64,000 nucleotides of DNA from Rhizobium sp. Q54 (GCA_945889445.1 CAMDBX010000006.1:24293-88292); one strand, 5' to 3'; positions 31,188 through 40,426 are shown, counted from the first letter of the stretch. The notes: generated from the letters alone by a model not told the origin. Numbers and translations are program-made.

Positions 31188-32602
31188 TGCGCCGAAATCG
31201 CAATGTGAAGATCGTGGCAACGCTGGGACCAGCGTCGTCATCGCCCGAGATGCTGGAAAAGCTGTTCCGCGCCGGGGTGGATGTGTTCCGCATCAACATG
31301 AGCCACACCCAGCATGACCTGCTGCGTCAACTCCATCATGACATCCGCGCCGTCGAGGCGCGACTGAAGCGCCCCATCGGCATCCTGGCTGACCTGCAGG
31401 GCCCGAAGATTCGCATCGGCACCTTCGCGGCGAAGGAAGCCAAGCTGTTGCCCGACGACATCTTCGTCTTCGACACTGACAAGACGCCGGGTGACGCAAC
31501 GCGCGTCTACCTGCCGCATCCCGAAATCTTCGCCTCCGCGCGGGTCGGCGACAATCTGCTGCTCAATGACGGTCGCCTGCGCGTCGAAATCATCAAGGCA
31601 GAGCCGACGAAGCTGACCACCAAGGTGATCTTCGGCGGCGTGCTGTCGGATCGCAAGGGCGTGAACCTGCCCGACACGGTGATCCCCATTCCGGCACTCA
31701 CTGAAAAAGACCGTGCTGACCTCGAAGCCGCCGCCTCGGTTGGCGTCGACTGGATCGCGCTCTCCTTCGTGCAGCGTGCCGATGACGTGGCCGAGGCCCG
31801 CAAGCTCATCGCCGGCCGCGCCGGCGTCATGGCCAAGATCGAGAAGCCTGCCGCTCTCACCGTGCTCGATGAGATTCTCGAGATCGCCGATGGCCTGATG
31901 GTCGCGCGTGGCGATTTGGGCGTTGAATTGCCGCTCGAAACCGTTCCGGCAAAGCAGAAGCAGATCACCCGTGCGGCGCGGCGCGTCGGCAAGCCGGTGA
32001 TCGTTGCCACGCAGATGCTGGAATCGATGATCGTCGAGCCGGTGCCGACGCGCGCCGAAGTCTCCGACGTCGCCACCGCGGTTTATGAAGGTGCGGACGC
32101 CATCATGCTCTCGGCCGAAAGCGCCACCGGCGCCTGGCCCGACAAGGCCGTGGCCACCATGGACCGCATCGCCCAGGCGGTGGAGCGTGACCAGCTCTAT
32201 CGCGGCATCATCACTGCCCAGCGCACCGAGCCGCAGCCAACGAGTGCGGATGCGATCTCGAGTGCTGCGCGCTCGATCTCGGAAACCCTCAAGCTCGCGG
32301 CCATCGTCTGCTACACGGGCTCTGGCTCCACCGGGCTCCGCATGTCGCGTGAGCGTCCGGACACGCCGATCATTGCCTTGACGCCGATTGCCACCACGGC
32401 CCGCCGCCTCGCCCTGGCGTGGGGCCTGCATTGTGTGCTGACGGAAGATGCGGCCGACCTAGACGACATGGTCACCCGCGCCACCGGCATCGCCCAGCGC
32501 GAAGGCTTCGCCGAAGCCGGCCAGCGCATCATCATCACCGCCGGCCTGCCGCTGGGCACGCCAGGCGCCACGAATATGCTGCGCATCGCCTACGTCAGCT
32601 AG
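31187..32602 (+). CDS. pyk: pyruvate kinase
   Basis: RNVKIVATLGPASSSPEMLEKLF..., MAKIEKPAAL, MVARGDLGVELP, TQMLESMI. Confidence 0.96.
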   Translation: MRRNRNVKIVATLGPASSSPEMLEKLFRAGVDVFRINMSHTQHDLLRQLHHDIRAVEARLKRPIGILADLQGPKIRIGTFAAKEAKLLPDDIFVFDTDKTPGDATRVYLPHPEIFASARVGDNLLLNDGRLRVEIIKAEPTKLTTKVIFGGVLSDRKGVNLPDTVIPIPALTEKDRADLEAAASVGVDWIALSFVQRADDVAEARKLIAGRAGVMAKIEKPAALTVLDEILEIADGLMVARGDLGVELPLETVPAKQKQITRAARRVGKPVIVATQMLESMIVEPVPTRAEVSDVATAVYEGADAIMLSAESATGAWPDKAVATMDRIAQAVERDQLYRGIITAQRTEPQPTSADAISSAARSISETLKLAAIVCYTGSGSTGLRMSRERPDTPIIALTPIATTARRLALAWGLHCVLTEDAADLDDMVTRATGIAQREGFAEAGQRIIITAGLPLGTPGATNMLRIAYVS

Positions 32603-32629
32603 GGACGCTTTCCGTCACACGGAACTCAT

Positions 32630-32661
32630 CATGCCCGGGCTCGTCCCGGGCTTCTTTTTTG
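32630..32661 (+). terminator. Rho-independent terminator of pyk
   Basis: catgcccgggctcgtcccgggcttcttttttg. Confidence 0.8.
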
Positions 32662-32676
32662 TGGTTGAGATCACGT

Positions 32677-32741
32677 CTTCTCCCGCTCCTCCAGCAGGAG
32701 AGGAAGGGACCTGTTGCGAATGCAACGGGTTGATGAGGGAA
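32677..32741 (+). repeat. dispersed intergenic palindromic repeat, family 1 copy c
   Basis: cttctcccgctcctccagcaggagaggaagggacctgttgcgaatgcaacgggttgatgagggaa, near-identical layout to 21109-21174. Confidence 0.8.
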
Positions 32742-32902
32742 CGTGCACGACACGCGCCGGAGACATGCATCGCTCACTACCTCTAAAATGGAGAGTCACA
32801 CAATCTTTGCTTGTTTTCGGTTGATCTTCCGGCTAGCTTTCTTACGCTACGTCATACCGTGCGGCATCTTTCCACACAACCCATTGAAACAATGAGGATA
32901 TC

Positions 32903-33322
32903 ATGGAACAGAAAGCTTATCTTCAGAACAAGCTCGAGGAGCTGACGCGCGAGCAGCTCATCGTGAAGTCCCAGCTTGATCGTGAGCGCCTGGTCACCAT
33001 CACCGGCAATCTCATCGATACCATCACCTCCCCGAAGTTCATCGAAAACATGCGCCAGTTCAGGGAGCGCGCTGCCAAGGGCGCCAGCTTCGAGGAAGCG
33101 GGCGATCTCATGTCGCTGGAAAGCCTGCGTGCTGCGGGCGCCGACATTCCAAAGGACTTCCGGCTCACCAGCCGGGTCTTCGAAGACCGCGAGACCGGCT
33201 TCAAGATCGAAATCAAGCCACCGCGCGGCATCGACGACGACGGCATGGGTCGGGTGGCATGGGGCGCCTGTGCCGGTGGCGGCGCGGCAACGGTCTGCGG
33301 CTGTGCTGGTGGCTCCACCTGA
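32903..33322 (+). CDS. hypothetical protein with Cys/Gly-rich C-terminal tail (possible RiPP-like precursor)
   Basis: 139 aa; helical Lys/Glu-rich N-terminus and C-terminal ...GMGRVAWGACAGGGAATVCGCAGGST. Confidence 0.75.
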   Translation: MEQKAYLQNKLEELTREQLIVKSQLDRERLVTITGNLIDTITSPKFIENMRQFRERAAKGASFEEAGDLMSLESLRAAGADIPKDFRLTSRVFEDRETGFKIEIKPPRGIDDDGMGRVAWGACAGGGAATVCGCAGGST

Positions 33323-33364
33323 TCCGTCTGGTCTTCAGTCAGAGGCTATAGAGAGGAGAGACAG

Positions 33365-33838
33365 ATGAGCGAGAGTGAAGCCGCAACTGCGGCCTACAGT
33401 CACCTGGCCTATTCGCAGTCCGATCTGCAGCAGGTCATGCGGGAGCACTACGCGAAGATCATTGATTTCGTGACGTCGCCTCCGTTCAAGGCTCTCATGC
33501 TGGAGATGTCGGCAATGAGCCATATGGAACGCCCCGGCTTCGTGGCAGACGTACTCCTGGATGATGGCGAACTCGAGCGGCGCGGCGTTGTCGTGCCGGA
33601 CGGGATACTCCTTCAGCGATCGGCCTTCGGAGATCGCAGGCCAACCTTGTTCGCGGTGAAGCATTTCCTGCCCGAAGGCTTCAACGACGTCTGGCAGAAC
33701 GTGAACATCACCTTCGACAATGAGTACCTCGACGAGGCGGTGCCGCGGTCGCGGGATGTCTGCTGGCGCCCGCCGCTGGAGCCTGCCCACCAGGCCTTGG
33801 CGATGGCGCGCAATATTCCGCTCGAGCAGCAGCCTTAG
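33365..33838 (+). CDS. hypothetical protein, probable distant paralogue of the preceding ORF
   Basis: Shared layout: LIDTITSPKFIENMRQF / IIDFVTSPPFKALMLEM and LRAAGADIPKDFRLTSRVFED / LERRGVVVPDGILLQRSAFGD. Confidence 0.7.
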   Translation: MSESEAATAAYSHLAYSQSDLQQVMREHYAKIIDFVTSPPFKALMLEMSAMSHMERPGFVADVLLDDGELERRGVVVPDGILLQRSAFGDRRPTLFAVKHFLPEGFNDVWQNVNITFDNEYLDEAVPRSRDVCWRPPLEPAHQALAMARNIPLEQQP

Positions 33839-33860
33839 CTGCACCACACATGAAGTCGGT

Positions 33861-33886
33861 CATGCCCGGGCGCGTACCGGGCATGA
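33861..33886 (+). terminator. hairpin after the 32.9-33.8 kb gene pair
   Basis: catgcccgggcgcgtaccgggcatga; inverted repeat, short T run after. Confidence 0.5.
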
Positions 33887-33941
33887 CTCTTTCGTCAGTC
33901 GAGCCGTTGGTCTGAATGTGCGTGCAAAGGGGCAGACGGGT

Positions 33942-34553
33942 TTAGATCCCCTGCTCCACCAGGTCGATTTCCTTGATCGCCGCCTTGACGTCTTCCAGCG
34001 TCGGGTTCACCGCCAGCGCATCTTCATAGGCTTCGCGGGCGGCGGAGAGCTTCTTCTGACGCTCGAGGATCATGCCCTTGCCGGCCAGCGCACCGAAATG
34101 GCGCGGCTCGAGGTCCAGCACCTTGGCGATGTCGCTCAACGCGTCGTCATACTTCTTCATCATGAAATAGAGCGTGGCGCGCTTGTTCCAGGCCTCGGCA
34201 AAGTCCGGATTGGCACCGATCAGCCGGTTGAGGATCGACAGTGCCTCGGCAGGTGCACCGTCCTCGATCGCCCGCTTGGACTGTGCCAGCAAAACCTCCG
34301 CAGTGGGGGAATCCGAGGCGCTCCACAATTCCCAGATCCGTTCCTCCACCTTGTCGCTCGGCATGCCCTTGCGGTGCAGGTGCGCGAACAGGGTGTCGAG
34401 TTGATCGGCGCGGAGTTCGGCCGGCGACTTCTGCTGTTCGACCGGGGCTGCCGCGCCCGGCAGGGGTGGTGCGTCATCCACGGCGGGCGCCTCCTCGGCA
34501 AGGGCGGCGGAGGTCAGGGCGATGACGGCAAGAAGGGTTGGAAGGCCACGCAT
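33942..34553 (-). CDS. secreted tetratricopeptide-repeat protein
   Basis: Signal peptide MRGLPTLLAVIALTSAALAEEAP; TPRs (NPDFAEAWNKRATLYFMMKKYDDALSDIAKVLDLEPRHFGALAGKG). Confidence 0.88.
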   Translation of the reverse strand: MRGLPTLLAVIALTSAALAEEAPAVDDAPPLPGAAAPVEQQKSPAELRADQLDTLFAHLHRKGMPSDKVEERIWELWSASDSPTAEVLLAQSKRAIEDGAPAEALSILNRLIGANPDFAEAWNKRATLYFMMKKYDDALSDIAKVLDLEPRHFGALAGKGMILERQKKLSAAREAYEDALAVNPTLEDVKAAIKEIDLVEQGI

Positions 34554-34582
34554 CGTCCCACTCTACACCGCATTTCATGGCA

Positions 34583-34622
34583 ACAAAAAGAGCGCCGTGG
34601 ACGGCATCCCGTCCACGGCGTT
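34583..34622 (-). terminator. Rho-independent terminator of rpmJ
   Basis: Minus strand cgccgtggacgggatgccgtccacggcgctctttttg. Confidence 0.8.
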
Positions 34623-34646
34623 CACAATTCCGGCAGAAGCGTGAGC

Positions 34647-34772
34647 TTAACCCTGGCGCGCCTTGAAGCGCGGATTGGTCTTGTTGATGATGTAGATACG
34701 GCCCTTGCGGCGCACCATGCGGTTGTCGCGGTGGCGCTTCAGCAGGGATTTGAGAGAATTGCGGACTTTCAT
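34647..34772 (-). CDS. rpmJ: 50S ribosomal protein L36 (Cys-free form)
   Basis: [41 protein letters not shown], 41 aa. Confidence 0.96.
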   Translation of the reverse strand: MKVRNSLKSLLKRHRDNRMVRRKGRIYIINKTNPRFKARQG

Positions 34773-34884
34773 GGACTTCACCTGATAATTCAGGCACAAG
34801 GAGCGCCGCGCCCCGTCCTGCCTGTTGAACACAGGCGGTTCCTTAGCGGGGCCACCCTTGGCTGTCAACCAATCGTCCCTTGCT

Positions 34885-35118
34885 ATGCCCGATCTTGCAT
34901 CCCACTCAGAATTCCTCATCACCCTCGCCGTTTTCCTCGTCGCCGGCGGCATCGTGGCCTATCTGTCCTGGGCCGACAAGCGCCCCCGCAAGAGCCTCGA
35001 ACCGCGCCTGTTTTCCGGCACGCCAATCGTGCTGCTCTTTGGATTCATTGCGCTTTTGGCCCTGGTGCATCTCGTCAACATGGGCGGCTTAACAACCGGC
35101 CACCGCCCGAGGCTCTGA
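34885..35118 (+). CDS. small inner-membrane protein
   Basis: 78-residue range, [68 protein letters not shown]; two predicted TM helices. Confidence 0.75.
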   Translation: MPDLASHSEFLITLAVFLVAGGIVAYLSWADKRPRKSLEPRLFSGTPIVLLFGFIALLALVHLVNMGGLTTGHRPRL

Positions 35119-35123
35119 CCGCC

Positions 35124-35564
35124 ATGCTCCCCCCCAGCCAGACGCTCTACTTCGAAGACCTGGCACTCGGCATGACCGAGACCTACGTCAAGGAGGTGAA
35201 GTCCTCTGACGTCGTGGGCTTCGCCGAGATCTCTGGCGACCGGAACCCCATCCACCTGTCGGAACACTTCGCCGCCCGCACCCCCTTCGGCAGTCGAATC
35301 GCCCACGGCCTCTACACGGCGAGCCTGATCTCGGCCGTGATCGGCACCAGGCTCCCGGGCCCCGGAGCGGTCTACATGTCCCAGACGCTGAACTTCAAGG
35401 CACCGGTCAGGATCGGCGACATGGTGGAAGCCTCCGTCGAGGTGGTCGAACTGGCCGAGAAGGGCCGCCGCGTGAAGCTCGCCTGCCGCTGCAAGGTCGG
35501 CGACACGCTGGTGCTGGAGGGTGAAGCACTGGTGAAGGTGCCCGGCAAGCCCGAGGGCTACTGA
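35124..35564 (+). CDS. MaoC family dehydratase
   Basis: FAEISGDRNPIHLSEHFAARTPFGSRIAHGLYTASLISAVIG hotdog hydratase motif; internal start in the 614-aa track ORF. Confidence 0.92.
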   Translation: MLPPSQTLYFEDLALGMTETYVKEVKSSDVVGFAEISGDRNPIHLSEHFAARTPFGSRIAHGLYTASLISAVIGTRLPGPGAVYMSQTLNFKAPVRIGDMVEASVEVVELAEKGRRVKLACRCKVGDTLVLEGEALVKVPGKPEGY

Positions 35565-35640
35565 GGCTCCTAGGCTACTGAGGCTCCTTGACTCCTGATG
35601 ACGCGCCACTAGCCTTCCTGAAAAATTCCGGGAGGACGTC

Positions 35641-36093
35641 ATGCTGCGCAACTTCGACAACCGCCTCAACGCGGACGTGATCCGCTGTCTCCGTGCCATG
35701 GGCCACGGCGACGACCTGATCATCTGCGACACCAACTTCCCCGCCGATTCGGTCGCCCGCCACACGGTCACGGGTGAACTGCTGCGCATGGACAATCTCA
35801 CCGCGGCAGAAGCGATCGACGCCATCCTCTCGGTCATGCCGCTCGACAGCTTCGTCGACACGCCGGCCGAGCGCATGGAGATGGTGGGCAAGCCCGCCGA
35901 GATTCCGCCCGTCCAGGCCGAGGTCCAGAAGGTCATCGATGCCCGGGAAGGCAAGTCCTGGCCGATGGGCTCGATCGAGCGCTTCGCCTTCTATGAAAAG
36001 GCGCGCGATGCCTATGCCGTCATCGTCACCGGCGAGACGCGCTTTTACGGCTGCTTCGTCCTCAAGAAGGGCGTGATCCCGCCGAAGGCATGA
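35641..36093 (+). CDS. RbsD/FucU family sugar mutarotase
   Basis: MGHGDDLIICDTNFPADS..., FYEKARDAYAVIVTGETRFYGCFVLKKGVI. Confidence 0.9.
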   Translation: MLRNFDNRLNADVIRCLRAMGHGDDLIICDTNFPADSVARHTVTGELLRMDNLTAAEAIDAILSVMPLDSFVDTPAERMEMVGKPAEIPPVQAEVQKVIDAREGKSWPMGSIERFAFYEKARDAYAVIVTGETRFYGCFVLKKGVIPPKA

Positions 36094-37019
36094 GCGCGAT
36101 GAAGCAGGGCATCGCCATCCTCGGCATATTCGTCGCCGATCTCGCCTTCCGTGCCGGCCGCCAGCCCGTCATGGGTGAAACGCTGATGGGCTCCGGCTTC
36201 GCGATGGGCCCGGGCGGCAAGGGCTCGAACCAGGCCGTCGCCGCCGCCCGCGCCGGAGGCAGGGTCAGCTTCATCTCAAGGCTGGGCAAGGATGCCTTCG
36301 GCGACATCGCGGTGGCGACATGGAAGGCCGAGGGCATCACACCCCACGTCGCCCTCGCTCCCGATGAACCCACCGGTGCCGCCTATATCTTCGTCAGCGA
36401 CGAGACCGGCGAGAACGCCATCATCGTGGTGCCGGGTGCTGCAGGCGGTCTGTCGTCAAAGGATGTCGAAGCCGCGCGTGGCGCCATCGAGGGTGCGAAG
36501 GTCTTCGTCACCCAGCTGGAACAGCCCATCGACGCAGCGCGCAAGGGCTTGGAGATCGCGCGGGCCGCGGGCGCCATCACCGTCTTCAACCCCGCCCCCG
36601 CCGCACCCGTGCCTGCCGACATCTACGCGCTGTGCGACTACGTCATCCCCAACGAGACGGAAGCCGCAGCCCTCACGGGCCTTCCCGTTGACACCGATGA
36701 GCAGGCCCGCAAGGCCGGTGACGCACTGCTGGCCATGGGTGCGAAGAACGCGCTCATCACGCTCGGCGCACGCGGCGCACTGCTGCATAACGCCAAGGGC
36801 TCCGCGCTGATCACGTCCTTCAACGCCGGCAAGGTGGTGGAAACGGCCGGTGCGGGCGACGCCTTCGTCGGTGCCTTCGCAGCAAGCCTTGCCGAAGGCA
36901 TGGAACCTGCCGCAGCCGCCCGCTTCGGCTGTGCGGCCGCAGGCATCTCCGTCACCCGCCCCGGCACGGCGCCTGCCATGCCCACGCGGCATGAGATCGA
37001 AGCGCTGCTCAGAGCCTGA
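36090..37019 (+). CDS. rbsK: ribokinase, PfkB family
   Basis: MGPGGKGSNQAVAAARAGG, VETAGAGDAFVGAFAASLAEG. Confidence 0.92.
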   Translation: MSAMKQGIAILGIFVADLAFRAGRQPVMGETLMGSGFAMGPGGKGSNQAVAAARAGGRVSFISRLGKDAFGDIAVATWKAEGITPHVALAPDEPTGAAYIFVSDETGENAIIVVPGAAGGLSSKDVEAARGAIEGAKVFVTQLEQPIDAARKGLEIARAAGAITVFNPAPAAPVPADIYALCDYVIPNETEAAALTGLPVDTDEQARKAGDALLAMGAKNALITLGARGALLHNAKGSALITSFNAGKVVETAGAGDAFVGAFAASLAEGMEPAAAARFGCAAAGISVTRPGTAPAMPTRHEIEALLRA

Positions 37020-37560
37020 CGAGCGCTGCGCGCACCACCGCGCGTTCCGCCGGGTCGAGGCGCAGCACGTCGGTCGGGTGATGGGTTTGCAGGCGGTCCG
37101 CCGCATGGTCGCACAAGGTGAGATAGGCCTCGACGTCACCACCCGTCGCCAGCAGCCTCTTCGTGCCGCACAAAGACTCGAGATGGCCCACGAGATAGCC
37201 CGCATCGGCCAGCGGGTCGGCGGCCGCGAGTGTGGCACGCGATGAGGGAACCTTGCGCGGCACAAGTTGCAGTGCCTGCACCACGTCCGGTGCCTGCGCC
37301 GTGAGTGCCGCCAGCAGCGCCACGCCACCGTCAGCCTCGGCATCCTCGCCGTGCTTCAGTGACTGGTGCCGCGCAAAGCCCGCGACGTAGCCCGCCGTGA
37401 ACGCGTTATTGGCCGCGCCCTGCTCACCCACTGAGGCCAGCGCCGCCGTCACGGCCTTGCGCAGTACCGCAGCAGCGCGCTCCTCGCCCTCGCCCATGGG
37501 CACCACCGCCACGTCAATGCGCGGCTTGCGGCGGTTCATGTTGATGTCTCTCCAGCCCAT
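37009..37560 (-). CDS. hypothetical protein
   Basis: 183-aa ORF convergent with rbsK, overlapping its end by 11 nt; no family recognised. Confidence 0.6.
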   Translation of the reverse strand: MGWRDINMNRRKPRIDVAVVPMGEGEERAAAVLRKAVTAALASVGEQGAANNAFTAGYVAGFARHQSLKHGEDAEADGGVALLAALTAQAPDVVQALQLVPRKVPSSRATLAAADPLADAGYLVGHLESLCGTKRLLATGGDVEAYLTLCDHAADRLQTHHPTDVLRLDPAERAVVRAALVRL

Positions 37561-37579
37561 GATGGTGTTCTCGCAAAAG

Positions 37580-37612
37580 ACAGGGGCCGCGGCAAGCCGC
37601 GGCCCCTTCAGC
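37580..37612 (-). terminator. terminator hairpin downstream of the solute-binding protein gene
   Basis: caggggccgcggcaagccgcggccccttcag. Confidence 0.65.
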
Positions 37613-37624
37613 GATGAAGAAAGA

Positions 37625-38437
37625 TCAGTTAGCCTTGGGCAGCGTCATCTTGCCGACGAGTTGTGGATACTTGGCTGTGATCTCGTCGAACTTTCCGGTC
37701 TTGGCCATGGCGGTGATCGCCGCGTTGAGCTTGTCCCTGAGCGCGGTATCTTCCTTGCGCACGCCCGCCCCCACGCCTTCGCCATAGATGCCCGGATCAT
37801 CCTTGGGCTTGTCGACGATGGACTTCAGCTCGCAGCAGCCCTTGCCCTGGTCGGTGTCGAGGAAGTCATAAAGCGCCGAACTGTTGGCCAGCACATAGTC
37901 GAGGCGCCCCGCCGCGAGGTCGTTGTTGGCCTCGTCCTGCGTCGAGTAGGTCTTGAGCTCGACGCCCGACGGCACGAGGTATTTCGTGGCATAGCGCTCA
38001 TGGCCGGTCGACACCTGCACGCCCAGCGTCTTGCCCTTCATGTGGTCGGGAGACGCATCCATGTCGCCGTTCTTGGCGCCGATGATGGCGGGCGGCGTAT
38101 CATAGTAGAACTGCGAGAAGTCGATCACTTCCTTGCGCTTCTCGGTGACCAGCATGGAGGCGACGATCACGTCGATCTGCTTCGAGGTGAGTGCAGGGAT
38201 GATTCCGTCCCACGCGGTGGCGACGATCTCGCACTTCTCCTTGACCTCGGCGCAGAGCGCCTCGGCGAAGTCGACTTCCCAGCCCACCCACTTGCCCGTC
38301 GCATCCTGCGAGGCGAACGGCGGATAGGGCTCGGCGGCAAGGCCGATCTTCAGGTCGGCCAAGGCAGGGGTGGCTGTTGCGAGCAGGGCCGCGAAGGCGG
38401 CTCCAAGGGCGATGCGGCTGGTACACTTCATCTTCAT
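37625..38437 (-). CDS. amino-acid-type ABC transporter solute-binding protein (SBP family 3)
   Basis: Signal peptide MKMKCTSRIALGAAFAALLATATPALA; LKIGLAAEPYPPFASQDATGKWVGWEVDFAEALC. Confidence 0.92.
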   Translation of the reverse strand: MKMKCTSRIALGAAFAALLATATPALADLKIGLAAEPYPPFASQDATGKWVGWEVDFAEALCAEVKEKCEIVATAWDGIIPALTSKQIDVIVASMLVTEKRKEVIDFSQFYYDTPPAIIGAKNGDMDASPDHMKGKTLGVQVSTGHERYATKYLVPSGVELKTYSTQDEANNDLAAGRLDYVLANSSALYDFLDTDQGKGCCELKSIVDKPKDDPGIYGEGVGAGVRKEDTALRDKLNAAITAMAKTGKFDEITAKYPQLVGKMTLPKAN

Positions 38438-38689
38438 TCTCCCAGTATGCGTTGCGAGGTGTCGTGACGGCAGAGGAAGGATTCTGAAGGCAGACGTCCT
38501 CTCAAATGCGAAACTGCATGAAAGCAAGCGGCACAGCAAGATGATTGCTGACGCTCGGCGCGTCGATAACTGCAGGGCTCGACTATCTGTGCGGGCATCG
38601 GCGCTTGACCCCGCTGCCACGGCGGCAATAGGCTGACGTCCGGCTGCGGCGTCGATGGTCTTCGCCCTCCCACAGGCGGTCAACCGGAC

Positions 38690-39067
38690 GTGACGGACTT
38701 CGCTCTTCTGTTGCTACTCGCCGGCTTCCAGGTGAAGCACGTGCTGGGCGACTATGTCTTCCAGAATGCCTACATCCTCGAGCACCGCCGCATCTGGGGC
38801 CACCCCGGCGGAGTGCTGCACGTCGCCATCCACGCCGCGTTGACGCTGCCGCTGCTGCTTGTGGCGGGCGTGCACGGCGTCTTGTTCTTCGCCATCCTGT
38901 TGGGCGAGGCGTTGTTCCACTATCACGTCGACTGGGTGAAGGATGGCTGGATCAACCGCACCGGCCTGACGTCCAGCGACAAGCTCTACTGGTGGCTCAC
39001 CGGCACGGATCAGATGCTCCACCAGCTGTCCTATCTGGTGATCGTGGGGCTCATCGCCTCATCGTAG
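38690..39067 (+). CDS. DUF3307 family membrane protein
   Basis: FQVKHVLGDYVFQNAYILEHRR...FHYHVDWVKDGWINRTGL; GTG start. Confidence 0.85.
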   Translation: MTDFALLLLLAGFQVKHVLGDYVFQNAYILEHRRIWGHPGGVLHVAIHAALTLPLLLVAGVHGVLFFAILLGEALFHYHVDWVKDGWINRTGLTSSDKLYWWLTGTDQMLHQLSYLVIVGLIASS

Positions 39068-39085
39068 GATGGCAGCAGTGGCGGA

Positions 39086-39661
39086 TCACACCGCGATCGA
39101 GCGCATGTAGAAATCAAGCATCGCCATCAGCGACTGCGGGTCACGCCGCAGCCGGCTGCGGAGCGCCGCACCCTCCCAGCAATCGACCAGCAGGTGCCCC
39201 ATGCGCTCGGCATCGACGGATGCCGGAATGTCGCCCCGCGCCTTCGCCTCGGTCAGGCAAGCGACCATGCGCTCGCCGATCGAGGAGAAGCACCATTCGA
39301 TCTTGCGGCGGAAGGTTTCGCTGGTGCCGGAAAGCTCCTGGCCCAGCCCGCCCATCAGGCAGCCCATGTAGCCGTCCTCGCGATACTTCTGCGACACGAT
39401 TTCGAAGAAGCGGCGGATGCGCTGAAGCGGCGGAATGCTCTCGTCGCCGAGGCACATGTCCAGCGCCTTGTGCACTTCACCGATATAGGTGTCGATCACC
39501 GTGAGGGCGAAGTCCTCCTTGTCCTTGAAATGGTGGTAGAAGGAGCCCTTCGGCACGCCGGTCTGGTCCAGCAGCGCCTGAACGCCCAGGCTGCCATAGC
39601 CGTGCTCGAGAAGCATCGAGAGGCCGGCCTCGATCAGGCGTTGCTTGGTTGGCTGTGTCAT
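39086..39661 (-). CDS. TetR/AcrR family transcriptional regulator
   Basis: KQRLIEAGLSMLLEHGYGSLGVQALLDQTGVPKGSFYHHFKDKEDFALTVID, TetR HTH. Confidence 0.93.
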   Translation of the reverse strand: MTQPTKQRLIEAGLSMLLEHGYGSLGVQALLDQTGVPKGSFYHHFKDKEDFALTVIDTYIGEVHKALDMCLGDESIPPLQRIRRFFEIVSQKYREDGYMGCLMGGLGQELSGTSETFRRKIEWCFSSIGERMVACLTEAKARGDIPASVDAERMGHLLVDCWEGAALRSRLRRDPQSLMAMLDFYMRSIAV

Positions 39662-39711
39662 CACTCTCTCATAGGGCCGCCACGCGCTGCGGCGCAACGG
39701 CCCCGGCGTGA

Positions 39712-40098
39712 TCAGGCCCCCGTCTTGGCCTTCATGTGGTCGATCACATGGCTGTGCTCGTGCTGCGGGCTGAACATCACGATCTCCGCATCGCGGTCCA
39801 CATGTACGTTATGCCCGGGCGGCCAGTAGAACAGGTCGCCGTCGGCCACGCTCTCCGTCAGCCCCTTGGCATCCGTGGTGGTGATGGCGCCGGACAGCAC
39901 ATAGCCCCAGTGCGGACATTGGCAGAGGTTGCCCTCCAGCCCTTCGAACAGCGGCGTGGTGTCGACGCCTGCGGACAGCGTGAAGAACTCCCCGCTGATC
40001 TTGCTATAACCCGTGGCGTCCCCGAAATCCCGCCGCTGGCGGATCACTGCACCGGGCACCTGCATCCGCACGTCCACCTGTTCCTTGGCAATTCTCAT
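39712..40098 (-). CDS. cupin-domain protein
   Basis: CQCPHWGYVLSGAITTTDAKGLTESVADGDLFYWPPGHNVHV. Confidence 0.8.
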   Translation of the reverse strand: MRIAKEQVDVRMQVPGAVIRQRRDFGDATGYSKISGEFFTLSAGVDTTPLFEGLEGNLCQCPHWGYVLSGAITTTDAKGLTESVADGDLFYWPPGHNVHVDRDAEIVMFSPQHEHSHVIDHMKAKTGA

Positions 40099-40125
40099 GG
40101 TCGTTTCCTCCTCGACTGATGCTGC

Positions 40126-40143
40126 CTAGACCGATCGGTCTAG
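40126..40143. promoter_or_regulatory. perfect 18-bp palindrome, candidate TetR-family operator
   Basis: ctagaccgatcggtctag, 27 nt upstream of the cupin start codon and followed downstream by a TetR gene. Confidence 0.7.
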
Positions 40144-40242
40144 TCCGAAGCTAGGCCGATCACGGACGAAGTCAAGAGGCCCCAGGTATCGAGGTCCGCC
40201 CCAAAACCCAAGCATTGCCGCCAGCCGCGCACTCCCTAACGG

Positions 40243-40271
40243 CCGTCATCCCGGCGAAGGCCGGGATCCAG
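40243..40271. repeat. REP-like hairpin
   Basis: ccgtcatcccggcgaaggccgggatcca; inverted repeat in an intergenic region. Confidence 0.55.
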
Positions 40272-40310
40272 CTTTGCCGCCCGCGGCACTGGCACACAAT
40301 GGAAGCACCT

Positions 40311-40383
40311 CCCCCGGGCCAGACCCGGAGGTCCTTTTCGACGGCACAGAAAGGATGCGCAGATCACGTACGCGCAAGGTGAG
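40311..40383. repeat. dispersed intergenic palindromic repeat, family 2 copy D
   Basis: cccccgggccagacccggaggtccttttcgacggcacagaaaggatgcgcagatcacgtacgcgcaaggtgag. Confidence 0.65.
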
Positions 40384-40426
40384 TTGCTTGGGGTTCGTGC
40401 CCCCGCTTCAGGGGCGGAGCGCCCCC

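Noticed and set aside
33720-35123. N-terminal part of the 614-aa + ORF
   Set aside because: Reads antisense through the TPR and rpmJ genes; only the MaoC segment from 35124 is credible.
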